A DNA stretch of 21,611 bases from JABWBR01 sp036741235 (GTDB lineage: Bacteria > Bacteroidota > Bacteroidia > Chitinophagales > Saprospiraceae). Made by a program: the position numbers and the translations under genes. The notes under the pieces are model-generated. The model saw nothing but the letters and a program-made list of their open reading frames with translations, made no database searches and was not told the DNA's origin. The DNA is taken from contig DAINSQ010000083.1 in NCBI GenBank assembly GCA_036741235.1, forward strand, positions 1 to 21,611, in the 5' to 3' direction. Positions 7,909-15,191 of the stretch are shown one piece after another (positions within the stretch are counted from its first letter, which is position 1; each line of letters starts with the position of its first letter).

Positions 7909-8708
7909 GTATTAGCATCTGGTTTATCCGTGCTATTTTGGTATGCTTCCCTTTCGCAGAGTTCATCCACCCTCACCGCCTGCAGGCGTTGTTCCCGCAA
8001 GTATTGCAGCAGGTTGCGCAGTATGCGGGGTTGCGCAGGGTTGGTATCGTGGAGCAGTATAATGCTTCCCGGTTTCAATTGTGCTTCGATGCGCTGGAGG
8101 ATTTGCCGTTCATCTCTGAGCAGCCCGTCGAGCGATCGCACATCCCAGCCGATAACGGTAACGTTTTCGGCTTTTACGGCGGAAGCCAGGGCGGGCGTAG
8201 TAACGCCGTAGGGCGGTCTGAAAAAGCGGGGCATGACGCCGGCGGCGGCATGAATGGCCTCGCGGCAATCGATGATTTCCTTGCGGAAACCTGGCGGCGT
8301 TTTGAAATCAATCCAATAAGAATGGCTGAAAGAATGGTTGCCCACCAAATGCCCTTCTTCAACGATTTGCCGTACCAGTGCCGGGTACGATGCTACCTTG
8401 TGGCCGATACAGAAAAAGGTAGCTTGTACGCCGTATTCTTTCAAAATAGTCAATACCTGGGGCGTTATTTCGGGGTCGGGGCCGTCGTCAAAAGTGAGGG
8501 CCACCTGGCGATTGTTGTTGGGAATGCTGCAAATGGCGGGTATAAAAAATTGGGAACAGACAAACGCGGAGCCATAGGCCATACATCCGGCGTAACCCGA
8601 CAGTATCACGACGTACACCAGCCAGTGCACCGATATCCACCAGTTGGCGCATAGGCTCAGCGCCATCAAAGCGATAAAAACCCGGCTAACGCGCTTAAAA
8701 TTGAGCAT
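7905..8708 (-). CDS. Membrane-anchored NodB-family polysaccharide deacetylase
   Basis: This 267-residue protein has two hydrophobic N-terminal segments (about residues 8-60) followed by a complete NodB domain. TFDDGPD holds the catalytic base and metal Asp (D74, D75), NHSFSHS holds the metal histidines (H125, H129), RPPYG is at 164-168, and ILLHD gives H220. It should remove N-acetyl groups from GlcNAc-type sugars at the outer side of the cytoplasmic membrane. Next to a glycosyltransferase and an LpxL-like acyltransferase, it could free an amine on a GlcNAc glycolipid for acylation (inference). The gene overlaps the ketosynthase-like gene by 14 nt and the Fic gene by 4 nt. Confidence 0.9.
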   Translation of the reverse strand: MLNFKRVSRVFIALMALSLCANWWISVHWLVYVVILSGYAGCMAYGSAFVCSQFFIPAICSIPNNNRQVALTFDDGPDPEITPQVLTILKEYGVQATFFCIGHKVASYPALVRQIVEEGHLVGNHSFSHSYWIDFKTPPGFRKEIIDCREAIHAAAGVMPRFFRPPYGVTTPALASAVKAENVTVIGWDVRSLDGLLRDERQILQRIEAQLKPGSIILLHDTNPAQPRILRNLLQYLREQRLQAVRVDELCEREAYQNSTDKPDANT

Positions 8709-9768
8709 TTTTTAATAATAAAAAAGAATGGTTGATATTACTATAGTTGTTGTATATCAATACGTTGTTTATCCGGTTAAGTTCAAATGGCCGAAGTTTG
8801 ACCACATCCGGAATGTGCTGTTTGCGCAGTATCTGAGCGGCCAGCCACATGCCGAATGAGCCGGCGGTTTTGTATTCTCCGCAGAGGTGTTTAAAATACC
8901 CCAGGTTATTGTGTTTGAACAACATATCGCGTACGCGGTAGTAGGCCATGTCGAGATCGGGATTGCCGTTGAGGCCGAGCAGGACGAGGTCGACATCGCT
9001 GATATCGAGGTCTTGCGCCGCTAAAAACTGCCGTATAAAGCGGGTAATTTCAGCTTCGTCGGCGGGTTTGTAAAGCATGTCGGCGGCTTGCAACCGGGCG
9101 TAGGATTGGGTTGTAGGCCGGTTGCCCAGCATAAAGAAGGCGGCGCCTTCGCCGGGCAGGCTTCCCCGCAGGTGGTTGGCCAACAGGCTTAGTTGGGCGT
9201 ATTCGTCGGGTTTCCACTGGCGAAGTCTGCCGGTGATAGCCAGATAATTGGGGGTGGTTTCGTCGATGCCGCCCACGAGTATATTTTGTATCGAACTGTT
9301 TTCTTCAAATTGCATCAGCGCGTCAAACAGGGCGCTTTCAAAGGAAAAACCGCGGTGTACGTAAGTGAAATTGTAATTGGTACACCCCAGCATGATGGCG
9401 ATTTGGGAGGCAACGGTATTGTGGGTGGATTGGATAAACTGAGTAGGGGAGATGATCTCTTCTTCGCTTTCGTAGATAGACGTCAAAAATTTGTCGGTAT
9501 CCTCCATGCAGCCCAGCCCGGTACCAACAATAATGGCGTCGGGGTCGCTCACCTGGGCTTCGTCGAGGCATATTTTGGCGGCAGTGACGCCCATTTTGAT
9601 GACCCGGCTCATGCGGCGCAGGTTGGCGGCAGGAATATAATCGCGGTAGTTGGGTTCTGCGCAGGTGAGGCTATTGCCGACGTGATTGGTGATCTCCTCC
9701 AAAAACACAGCGTTATTGAAGGAATATTGGGGTGAAATATTGCCGATGCTATTGATGTAAACGGACAT
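8695..9768 (-). CDS. Ketosynthase-like protein lacking the catalytic triad (possible chain-length factor)
   Basis: This 357-residue protein follows the thiolase fold of ketosynthases, as in ISPTQFIQSTHNTVASQIAI, NFTYVHRGFSFESAL and LPGEGAAFFMLG. All three catalytic residues are missing. The nucleophile position aligned with NFTVSAAC of the 15192 enzyme is Gly140. The NAHGT position reads LNGNPDLD, and the KSxxGH position reads KTAGSFG. It therefore probably acts as a structural or chain-length partner of a real ketosynthase; the active enzyme encoded 2 nt upstream (9771-10979) is the natural candidate. ATG 9768 gives the usual ketosynthase N-terminus (MSVYINSIG); an ATG at 9801 would overlap that gene. 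Confidence 0.78.
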   Translation of the reverse strand: MSVYINSIGNISPQYSFNNAVFLEEITNHVGNSLTCAEPNYRDYIPAANLRRMSRVIKMGVTAAKICLDEAQVSDPDAIIVGTGLGCMEDTDKFLTSIYESEEEIISPTQFIQSTHNTVASQIAIMLGCTNYNFTYVHRGFSFESALFDALMQFEENSSIQNILVGGIDETTPNYLAITGRLRQWKPDEYAQLSLLANHLRGSLPGEGAAFFMLGNRPTTQSYARLQAADMLYKPADEAEITRFIRQFLAAQDLDISDVDLVLLGLNGNPDLDMAYYRVRDMLFKHNNLGYFKHLCGEYKTAGSFGMWLAAQILRKQHIPDVVKLRPFELNRINNVLIYNNYSNINHSFLLLKNAQF

Positions 9769-9770
9769 AA

Positions 9771-10979
9771 TTAACAGCTTGAAAATATCATAGCGGAGCA
9801 ATTGCCCCCGAATCCAAAGGAATTTGACAAAATATTGCGCAGCGAGATTCCTTCTTCCAGCGTTAAAACCGGTTTGATGTCGAGTTCTGCTATGGGTTCT
9901 CTGAAGTTGAGGTTGGGGATGATCATGCGGTGGTGGAGCGATAGCGCCGAGATGACAGCCTCTACCGAGCCTGCCGCTGCCAGCGTATGTCCGGTATAAC
10001 TTTTGGTGGAGCTAAACCGGGGCAGGTAGTCTTTAAACATCGTTTTGAGCGCCTGGCCTTCCGACAGGTCGTTATTGGGCGTGGCGGTGCCGTGGGCGTT
10101 CACGTAATCGATTTGATCAGCCGTGATACCGCTGAGTTGCAGCGCGATTTGCATGGCTCGCAGGGCGCCGGCGCCGTCGGGCGAAGAAGCCGTTTGATGG
10201 TAGGCGTCGTTGGCGTTGCCGTAGCCGGCCAGTTCGGCCAGCGGCGTTTTTTTTGAGCTTTCCACGGCGCGGGCGGATTCGAGCACCAGGTAGGCGGCGG
10301 CTTCGCCGAGGTTGAGGCCGTTGCGGTGTTGGTCGAAGGGGCGGCACCAGTGTTCGTCGAGTATGCGCAGCGAGTTGAAACCGTTGAGCGTATAACGCGT
10401 GAGGGCGTCGGAGCCTCCCACAACCACCCGGTCGAGCCGGCCCGTTTTGATCAACCGGGCGCCCAGCATTATGGCGTTGGCGGCAGAAGAGCAAGCCGTG
10501 CTGATGGTGCTTACGAAGTGCCTGATACCCAGGTCGTCGGCAATGCGCTCGGTGCTGTCGCCGCAATCGTGCGACACCATGTGGTGAAGATCGCCCCCCC
10601 GCTCTTTGTCTTTGATGAACTCGCCGAAAAACACCTCGCTTTTGTCAATGCCGCCCACGCTGGTTGCCGACACAATGCCGGTGCGCAGGTGGGGGTGTTC
10701 GCTTAGTTGCGCATGGGCGGCGGCTTCCCGGGCGGCCAACATGCCCAGCAGGGCCGTACGGCTGTAATTGCGGATATCGTCGATACCCAGCATATCGGCC
10801 AACTGATCGTCGGTAGCTTTTACCTCGGCGGCAGGCAACACGCCCCGGTAGCGCGTCTGCAAATACCGGATAGGGCCGACGCCGCTTTCGCAACGGCGCA
10901 GCGCGTCAAGGGCCTGTGGCACATCAAAGCCGATGGCCGATACCATGCCCAAACCGGTGATAAATACTTTAGACGACAC
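9771..10979 (-). CDS. Active 3-oxoacyl-ACP synthase (FabF-like)
   Basis: A full-length ketosynthase of 402 residues with an intact Cys-His-His triad: C163 in ISTACSSAANAI, H296 in NAHGTAT and H331 in KSYTGHTLAAAG. The N-terminal FITGLGMVSAIG and C-terminal NSFGFGGN motifs are also present. It catalyses decarboxylative condensation of malonyl-ACP with a growing acyl chain. It lies between an ACP gene (11-nt overlap) and the catalytically dead ketosynthase-like gene (2-nt gap), an arrangement that resembles a type II KS/CLF pair with its carrier. Confidence 0.93.
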   Translation of the reverse strand: MSSKVFITGLGMVSAIGFDVPQALDALRRCESGVGPIRYLQTRYRGVLPAAEVKATDDQLADMLGIDDIRNYSRTALLGMLAAREAAAHAQLSEHPHLRTGIVSATSVGGIDKSEVFFGEFIKDKERGGDLHHMVSHDCGDSTERIADDLGIRHFVSTISTACSSAANAIMLGARLIKTGRLDRVVVGGSDALTRYTLNGFNSLRILDEHWCRPFDQHRNGLNLGEAAAYLVLESARAVESSKKTPLAELAGYGNANDAYHQTASSPDGAGALRAMQIALQLSGITADQIDYVNAHGTATPNNDLSEGQALKTMFKDYLPRFSSTKSYTGHTLAAAGSVEAVISALSLHHRMIIPNLNFREPIAELDIKPVLTLEEGISLRNILSNSFGFGGNCSAMIFSSC

Positions 10980-11235
10980 CTAAACCTTTGTTTTCAGCAA
11001 TAAATTCAGCCAATGTACGCACCGAATAAAATACTTTTTTGCCTTCTTCCTGCGACTTGATTTTCAAGCCGTAGTTGCGCTCCAGCATCACGATGATCTC
11101 CAGTGCGTCGATGGAGTCCAGCCCCAGGTCAGAACCGAATAGGGGCTCGTCGGCGTTGATATCGTCAGGACTCACGCCTTCCAGGTTGAGGTGGTCGATA
11201 ATTTGCGCTTTCAAATCTGCAATCAGCGTTTCCAT
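10969..11235 (-). CDS. Acyl carrier protein (DSI type)
   Basis: An 88-residue acidic ACP with the phosphopantetheine motif GSDLGLDSIDALEI (Ser41) and the usual helix II/III pattern (VMLERNYGLKI). The first residues METLIADLKAQI match normal ACP starts. The stop overlaps the start of the FabF-like ketosynthase by 11 nt, so this carrier and enzyme are probably made together. It follows the half-length ketosynthase-like gene by 28 nt. Confidence 0.93.
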   Translation of the reverse strand: METLIADLKAQIIDHLNLEGVSPDDINADEPLFGSDLGLDSIDALEIIVMLERNYGLKIKSQEEGKKVFYSVRTLAEFIAENKGLGVV

Positions 11236-11263
11236 TTATTTGTGTGTTGTGGTGACTCAATTA

Positions 11264-11896
11264 TCAATGAATGTTGAATAGTCTTTGTACGTTGCCAGGG
11301 GTAAAAGCTGCTCCATTGGAGTTATCAGACTGTCGTTTTACCCATATCAGCGAGGCGTGACAGTTTTCGCCGTAATATTCTACCCAACCCGTTACGGCTG
11401 CTTCTACGGCATCTTCGGCAAATACCTGGCGTACATAGTTGCACAATAAAGTCGCATCGGGTTGATCTGACAATAAAAAGGCGTGTTCTCCCGTAATTTT
11501 ATGTCTGATACAAATTTCTCCAATAACGATATTCGGCAGCGTATATACGAATAATGCCGGACTTGGAAAATTATTTTCGTCGTTTGTCACGGTTTCGTAG
11601 TATCGTTCGTCGGTATCCAGGCTGCTGTATTTATTCATCAAAAACAGCCCCACGCGGTCTTTGGGAATCGCCTCAAAATCGGGAACGGCCCTGAACAGGG
11701 CTTCCGCTGCCAGCCATCCCAATTTACTCAAATTATCCATTTTGAAAAATTTGAGGTAGCTCAATCCCATGTGTTTGAACAAAGCCTGGGCAAAAGCGGG
11801 GAAGTCGCCAGCCGGTTCATCCTGCCGGAATATTTCCCTGTCGTCGACGATCAGGGCGCCGTTTTTGATCAGGCTGTGGTGCTCAATGGTCAACAT
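11264..11896 (-). CDS. Half-length ketosynthase-like protein (ApeC/chain-length-factor-like)
   Basis: This 210-residue protein resembles only the N-terminal half of a ketosynthase. The block SPALFVYTLPN (residues 112-122), followed by EICIRHKITGEHAFLL, corresponds to the SPxxFxxSxxN region that precedes the active-site strand. No catalytic Cys motif follows and the C-terminal His half is absent. Its size agrees with the short Ketoacyl-synt_2-type proteins (ApeC) that I recall as partners of ketosynthases in aryl-polyene clusters. Because both ends join neighbouring genes cleanly (14-nt overlap with the upstream ketosynthase, 28 nt before the ACP), it is unlikely to be a decayed fragment. Parts are AT-rich compared with the neighbours. 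Confidence 0.65.
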   Translation of the reverse strand: MLTIEHHSLIKNGALIVDDREIFRQDEPAGDFPAFAQALFKHMGLSYLKFFKMDNLSKLGWLAAEALFRAVPDFEAIPKDRVGLFLMNKYSSLDTDERYYETVTNDENNFPSPALFVYTLPNIVIGEICIRHKITGEHAFLLSDQPDATLLCNYVRQVFAEDAVEAAVTGWVEYYGENCHASLIWVKRQSDNSNGAAFTPGNVQRLFNIH

Positions 11897-13037
11897 GGGG
11901 CGATTGTTTTTTCAGCACCACAGCGCCGTTGCATCCGCCAAAACCAGAGGCGGTTTTCAGACAGGTATCAACGCGCATTTCGCGGGTGTGGGTGATGATA
12001 TTTAACGCCTGGGTTGTGCCGCTTTGCGCATATCCGGCGGAGCCGAATAACTTATCGCGGCGCATTGACCAACAGGCGGCAATGGTTTCCAGCAAGCCGG
12101 CGGCGCCCAGCGTATGACCCCAGTAGCCTTTGTAGCTGTTGAGCGGAATAGCTTGCATACCCAGTGCGTGGAATGCTTCGGCCTCCATGTCGTCGTTGTA
12201 TTGGGTGGCGGTGCCGTGCGCCGATATGTAGTCGATGGCCGGCCGGCCCGATTGTTGCATAGCCCGTTGTACGGCCTGCTGCAATCCGCTGCCCGTACGC
12301 GAAGGGCCGGAGATGTGGTTGGCGTCGTTGCTGATGCTGCCTCCCAAGACGGCGATGCCGCCGGGGCGAGGCGTTGCCGACAATACGACGGTAGCGCCGC
12401 CTTCGCCCAGGCTAATGCCCCGGCGCTGCGAATCGTAAGGACGGCAGGGTTCGTCGCTGACGGCTTTGAGCGCTTCGAAACCGGCAAGGATGAAATCGGA
12501 GATTACATCGGCGCCCGATACAATGGCATGGCGGTACAACCCCATGCGGATAAGCCTGGCGCCCATGATCAGGGCCGAAAGGCCGGAAATACAGGCGTTG
12601 CTCACTACAACAGGCCGGTGGTGCAGTCCGAAAAACGACTGCACAGTATCGGCCGTTTCACTCAGGTTGACGGAAGTTGATGGAAATTGAGCGGCAATGG
12701 CCGGATTGAGCAGATCGATATTACCCTTGGTACTCGATAATATGGCGATAACGCCGGGATCGGCCGGGTCAAGCCCCGATTGCTCGATGGCGGCGCGCAT
12801 TGACAGCAACAAAAAAGATTCGAAACGGGTGTATTTGGCCGGAATGCCAAAGCGCGAGCGAGCCTTATCCAGTTGCTCCTCTGAAACGGCGGCAATGCAA
12901 AAAGGGCCGGGCCTGCCGGCCCAGGATTCGTGATTGCGAATACCTGATTCGCCCCTGCACAGCCGTTCATAATGCTCGCCGGAGTCGATACCCAGCGCGC
13001 TTAGCATATGATCGGCTATGATGTATACCCCCTTCAT
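11883..13037 (-). CDS. Active 3-oxoacyl-ACP synthase (ketosynthase)
   Basis: A 384-residue ketosynthase with all catalytic residues: C149 in VVSNACISGLSALI, H274 in SAHGTAT and H308 in YKGYWGHTLGAAG. The C-terminal GFGGCNG motif is present. ATG 13037 begins MKGVYIIADHMLSALG, a normal ketosynthase start, and overlaps the thioesterase stop as ATGA; an upstream in-frame ATG at 13097 would lie inside the thioesterase gene. The product overlaps the half-length ketosynthase-like gene by 14 nt, and the two may form a heteromeric condensing enzyme (inference). Confidence 0.92.
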   Translation of the reverse strand: MKGVYIIADHMLSALGIDSGEHYERLCRGESGIRNHESWAGRPGPFCIAAVSEEQLDKARSRFGIPAKYTRFESFLLLSMRAAIEQSGLDPADPGVIAILSSTKGNIDLLNPAIAAQFPSTSVNLSETADTVQSFFGLHHRPVVVSNACISGLSALIMGARLIRMGLYRHAIVSGADVISDFILAGFEALKAVSDEPCRPYDSQRRGISLGEGGATVVLSATPRPGGIAVLGGSISNDANHISGPSRTGSGLQQAVQRAMQQSGRPAIDYISAHGTATQYNDDMEAEAFHALGMQAIPLNSYKGYWGHTLGAAGLLETIAACWSMRRDKLFGSAGYAQSGTTQALNIITHTREMRVDTCLKTASGFGGCNGAVVLKKQSPHVDH

Positions 13038-13516
13038 ACCTGTTGTTCTTCCTTCCTGGCTTCCTGGTTGGTTAAAATACCCCACTTGCGTTTCCATGCC
13101 ACCAGAAACTCCGGTAAGGTAAGCATCAATTCGTTTTTATCATCCAGAAACACCTGTATGGTTTCACCTGTGGCGGCAATTTTTCCGGTGCTTTTGTTGA
13201 ATACGGTGTATTGAAAAATGAGCTTGGCGGCTTGCGTGTCTATGTAGCGGGCTTCAACCTCAACCTCGTCGCCGTAGTGGATGGGACTTTTGTGGTCGCA
13301 TTCGGTGCGCACAATGGGCGTGACGAAGCCGTGGGCAAAAACGTCGAGATAACCAAGCCCATAGCGGGCGCCGAAGGCTTCGCGGGCGTCTTCAAAATAT
13401 TTGATATAATGGCCGTGCCAGACTACGCGCAGGGAGTCCACTTCTGAGAACCGCACGGTAATGCCGGTGGTCGCAGACAGAGCGGGGAATGATGGCAAGT
13501 GTCCGTTTTTTTTCAT
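13034..13516 (-). CDS. Hotdog acyl-ACP/CoA thioesterase (YbgC/4-hydroxybenzoyl-CoA thioesterase family)
   Basis: The 160-residue protein contains VRFSEVDSLRVVWHGHYIKYF at about residues 21-41. This corresponds to the YbgC-type active-site block, with the catalytic Asp (D27) and the HxxY segment. Its length and single hotdog domain fit 4-hydroxybenzoyl-CoA thioesterases. It could release polyene acids from the ACP or clear stalled intermediates, the role proposed for ApeK-like proteins (inference from memory of that system). The gene begins directly after the stop of the dehydratase-like gene and ends in an ATGA overlap with the ketosynthase. Confidence 0.85.
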   Translation of the reverse strand: MKKNGHLPSFPALSATTGITVRFSEVDSLRVVWHGHYIKYFEDAREAFGARYGLGYLDVFAHGFVTPIVRTECDHKSPIHYGDEVEVEARYIDTQAAKLIFQYTVFNKSTGKIAATGETIQVFLDDKNELMLTLPEFLVAWKRKWGILTNQEARKEEQQV

Positions 13517-13951
13517 TCACGTTGGGTTTTGCGCCACAAAAATTTTGATTTCACAGCGGGCCAGCACCTGATCGCCGGCACTCACTTCCCCTTCGTAGAT
13601 GCTGATGTCGAGCACTTCCTGTTTGAGCCGTACCTGGGTGAATATTTCGTCGCCCACGGCAGGTAGATCAATGATCTCGAGATCTTTAAAAGCGCCGATA
13701 AAACCCAGTGGCACGGGCTCCTGGCGATTTTTGTGGTAATAACCGGCCCTGACGGCGGCAGATTGGGCGATATTCTCCATGAGGCCGGGTTCGGTAAACC
13801 GGCCGTTGTAGACGAACAACAGGTCAGGCCTGATCAACAGACTGGTGCGCGTTGTTGATTCGTCGGAATGCCACAGCTTGTCTATCATTACGATAGGGGG
13901 CGCCTGTGGTAAATAATCGGCAATCTGAGTTCGATCGAGCAGGGGTAGCAT
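13517..13951 (-). CDS. Dehydratase-like hotdog protein without catalytic His (ApeP-like)
   Basis: The 144-residue protein has the central hotdog helix in EPGLMENIAQSAAVRAGYY, which matches the FabZ region PGVxxxExxAQ except for a two-residue shortening. Glu59 aligns with the catalytic Glu when anchored on the AQ pair. The GHFPG loop that carries the catalytic His is replaced by NGRFTEPG, with no His. It is therefore probably a non-identical subunit of a dehydratase rather than an enzyme on its own, with 6057-6428 as candidate partner. It lies 30 nt after the LpxL-like gene and abuts the thioesterase gene with no gap. Confidence 0.75.
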   Translation of the reverse strand: MLPLLDRTQIADYLPQAPPIVMIDKLWHSDESTTRTSLLIRPDLLFVYNGRFTEPGLMENIAQSAAVRAGYYHKNRQEPVPLGFIGAFKDLEIIDLPAVGDEIFTQVRLKQEVLDISIYEGEVSAGDQVLARCEIKIFVAQNPT

Positions 13952-13981
13952 CTTGTTTTTACTAAAGGAACAACGTTACAA

Positions 13982-14911
13982 CTATTTTTCAGCGGGAATG
14001 GTTGCGGCAGTGCGGGGCAAAATGGGCGGGGTTTCTTCCCAAAAGTCGTAATAGTTGAACCATTGTTCGGGATATTGGCGCAACAATTTTTCAAGGCTGC
14101 GCAGGTAGTGGTCGATGATTTGCTCGGGTCCGCCCTGCGATACCTGTCCGGGGGTGGCAAAAAAATGGTAGTGGGTGTCGGTTTCTTTTACCGAAAAAAC
14201 AAAAGTATAGGGCACTTTAAAACGCACGGCCAATTCAAAGGGGCCCAGCGGAAACTCGGCATAGCGCCCCATAAATTGCGTCCGGTAGGTTTTTTGGCCT
14301 GCATTTTTGATATACCTGTCGCCGTGAATACAAATAAATTCCTTGTTTTGCAGGGCATTGTACATGTCGAGCAGGTGAGAGAAATCATTTTTGACGCTGA
14401 TCATTTTAAAATGCCTGTTTTTCATGGCTCCTTCCAACACTTCCTTGATGCCCTGGTCTTCGCCGTCGTACAACACGACGTTTACCGGCGTATTGAGTTT
14501 TTTGAGCAAATGGCCGGCGATTTCCCAGTTGCCCACGTGGGCGCTGATCAGCAGGGCGCCCTGGCCTTCTTTGGCCAGTTGGTACAGGTTTTCAACGCCG
14601 TCGAAAAAGAAAGTAAACTTATTGGGAAAGCCTCCCAGGATGACCACTTTGTCGATGAGTGTCTGGCCGAATTTGTAATAACTTCGGTAGCAACTGCGCA
14701 GTGACTGCAGGGGGCTAAAACCGTGGATGTGCCGGAAATAAAAATAAGCGGCTTTTGTCGATTTCCTGGCAAAAAGCAGATACCAAGCGGCCACCACATA
14801 CAAGATGAAGTAGGCGGAACCAATGCCCGCATATTTCAGAAAAAACAAAAAGATCCGGTACCCCAGGGGGCCGCCTTTGCTTTTTCCTTCCCAGGAAGCC
14901 TTTTTTGCCAT
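13982..14911 (-). CDS. LpxL/HtrB-like membrane acyltransferase
   Basis: The 309-residue protein has an N-terminal membrane segment (about residues 19-47) and the HX4E catalytic motif of lipid A acyltransferases in SAHVGNWE (H125, E130). LYDGEDQG, ICIHGDRY and a C-terminal QWFNYYDFW motif also fit LpxL/LpxP. The family transfers acyl chains from ACP to sugar-lipid hydroxyls on the inner face of the cytoplasmic membrane. Here it may acylate the glycolipid that holds the pigment, or transfer the polyene itself (inference). It lies 11 nt after an ACP gene, which is consistent with an ACP-linked donor. Confidence 0.88.
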   Translation of the reverse strand: MAKKASWEGKSKGGPLGYRIFLFFLKYAGIGSAYFILYVVAAWYLLFARKSTKAAYFYFRHIHGFSPLQSLRSCYRSYYKFGQTLIDKVVILGGFPNKFTFFFDGVENLYQLAKEGQGALLISAHVGNWEIAGHLLKKLNTPVNVVLYDGEDQGIKEVLEGAMKNRHFKMISVKNDFSHLLDMYNALQNKEFICIHGDRYIKNAGQKTYRTQFMGRYAEFPLGPFELAVRFKVPYTFVFSVKETDTHYHFFATPGQVSQGGPEQIIDHYLRSLEKLLRQYPEQWFNYYDFWEETPPILPRTAATIPAEK

Positions 14912-14922
14912 AGGACGTATGC

Positions 14923-15168
14923 TTAGGCGCTTACATTCTTTTGGATGTAATCGTAGAGATGTTCAAACGTTTCGATGGATTTGAGATCTTCGCGATTGAC
15001 CTTGAAGCCGAAGTTGTCTTCAATAATGACCACCAGGTCGACAAAGTCGAGGCTGTCCAAATCCAGCGTTTCCCGCAAATTGGCGTGCAGGGTGATATCT
15101 TCGGCTTCTACCTCGAATTCATCAGCCAATATAGCGTTCACTTTTTCTATAATAGATGCAGCTACCAT
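14923..15168 (-). CDS. Acyl carrier protein (DSL type)
   Basis: An 81-residue acidic ACP with the canonical phosphopantetheine motif ETLDLDSLDFVDL (Ser39) and a helix III pattern IIEDNFGFKV. Of the three ACPs in the operon it is the closest to an ordinary fatty-acid ACP. It is flanked by the FabB-like ketosynthase (23 nt) and the LpxL-like acyltransferase (11 nt), so it may serve chain initiation or donate the acyl chain to the acyltransferase. Confidence 0.93.
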   Translation of the reverse strand: MVAASIIEKVNAILADEFEVEAEDITLHANLRETLDLDSLDFVDLVVIIEDNFGFKVNREDLKSIETFEHLYDYIQKNVSA

Positions 15169-15191
15169 GATATTTTGGTTTTACAGGCGAA

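Noticed and set aside
11264..11896. Pseudogene remnant of a ketosynthase
   Set aside because: The frame is open, with coupled boundaries at both ends, and the size suits ApeC-like proteins.
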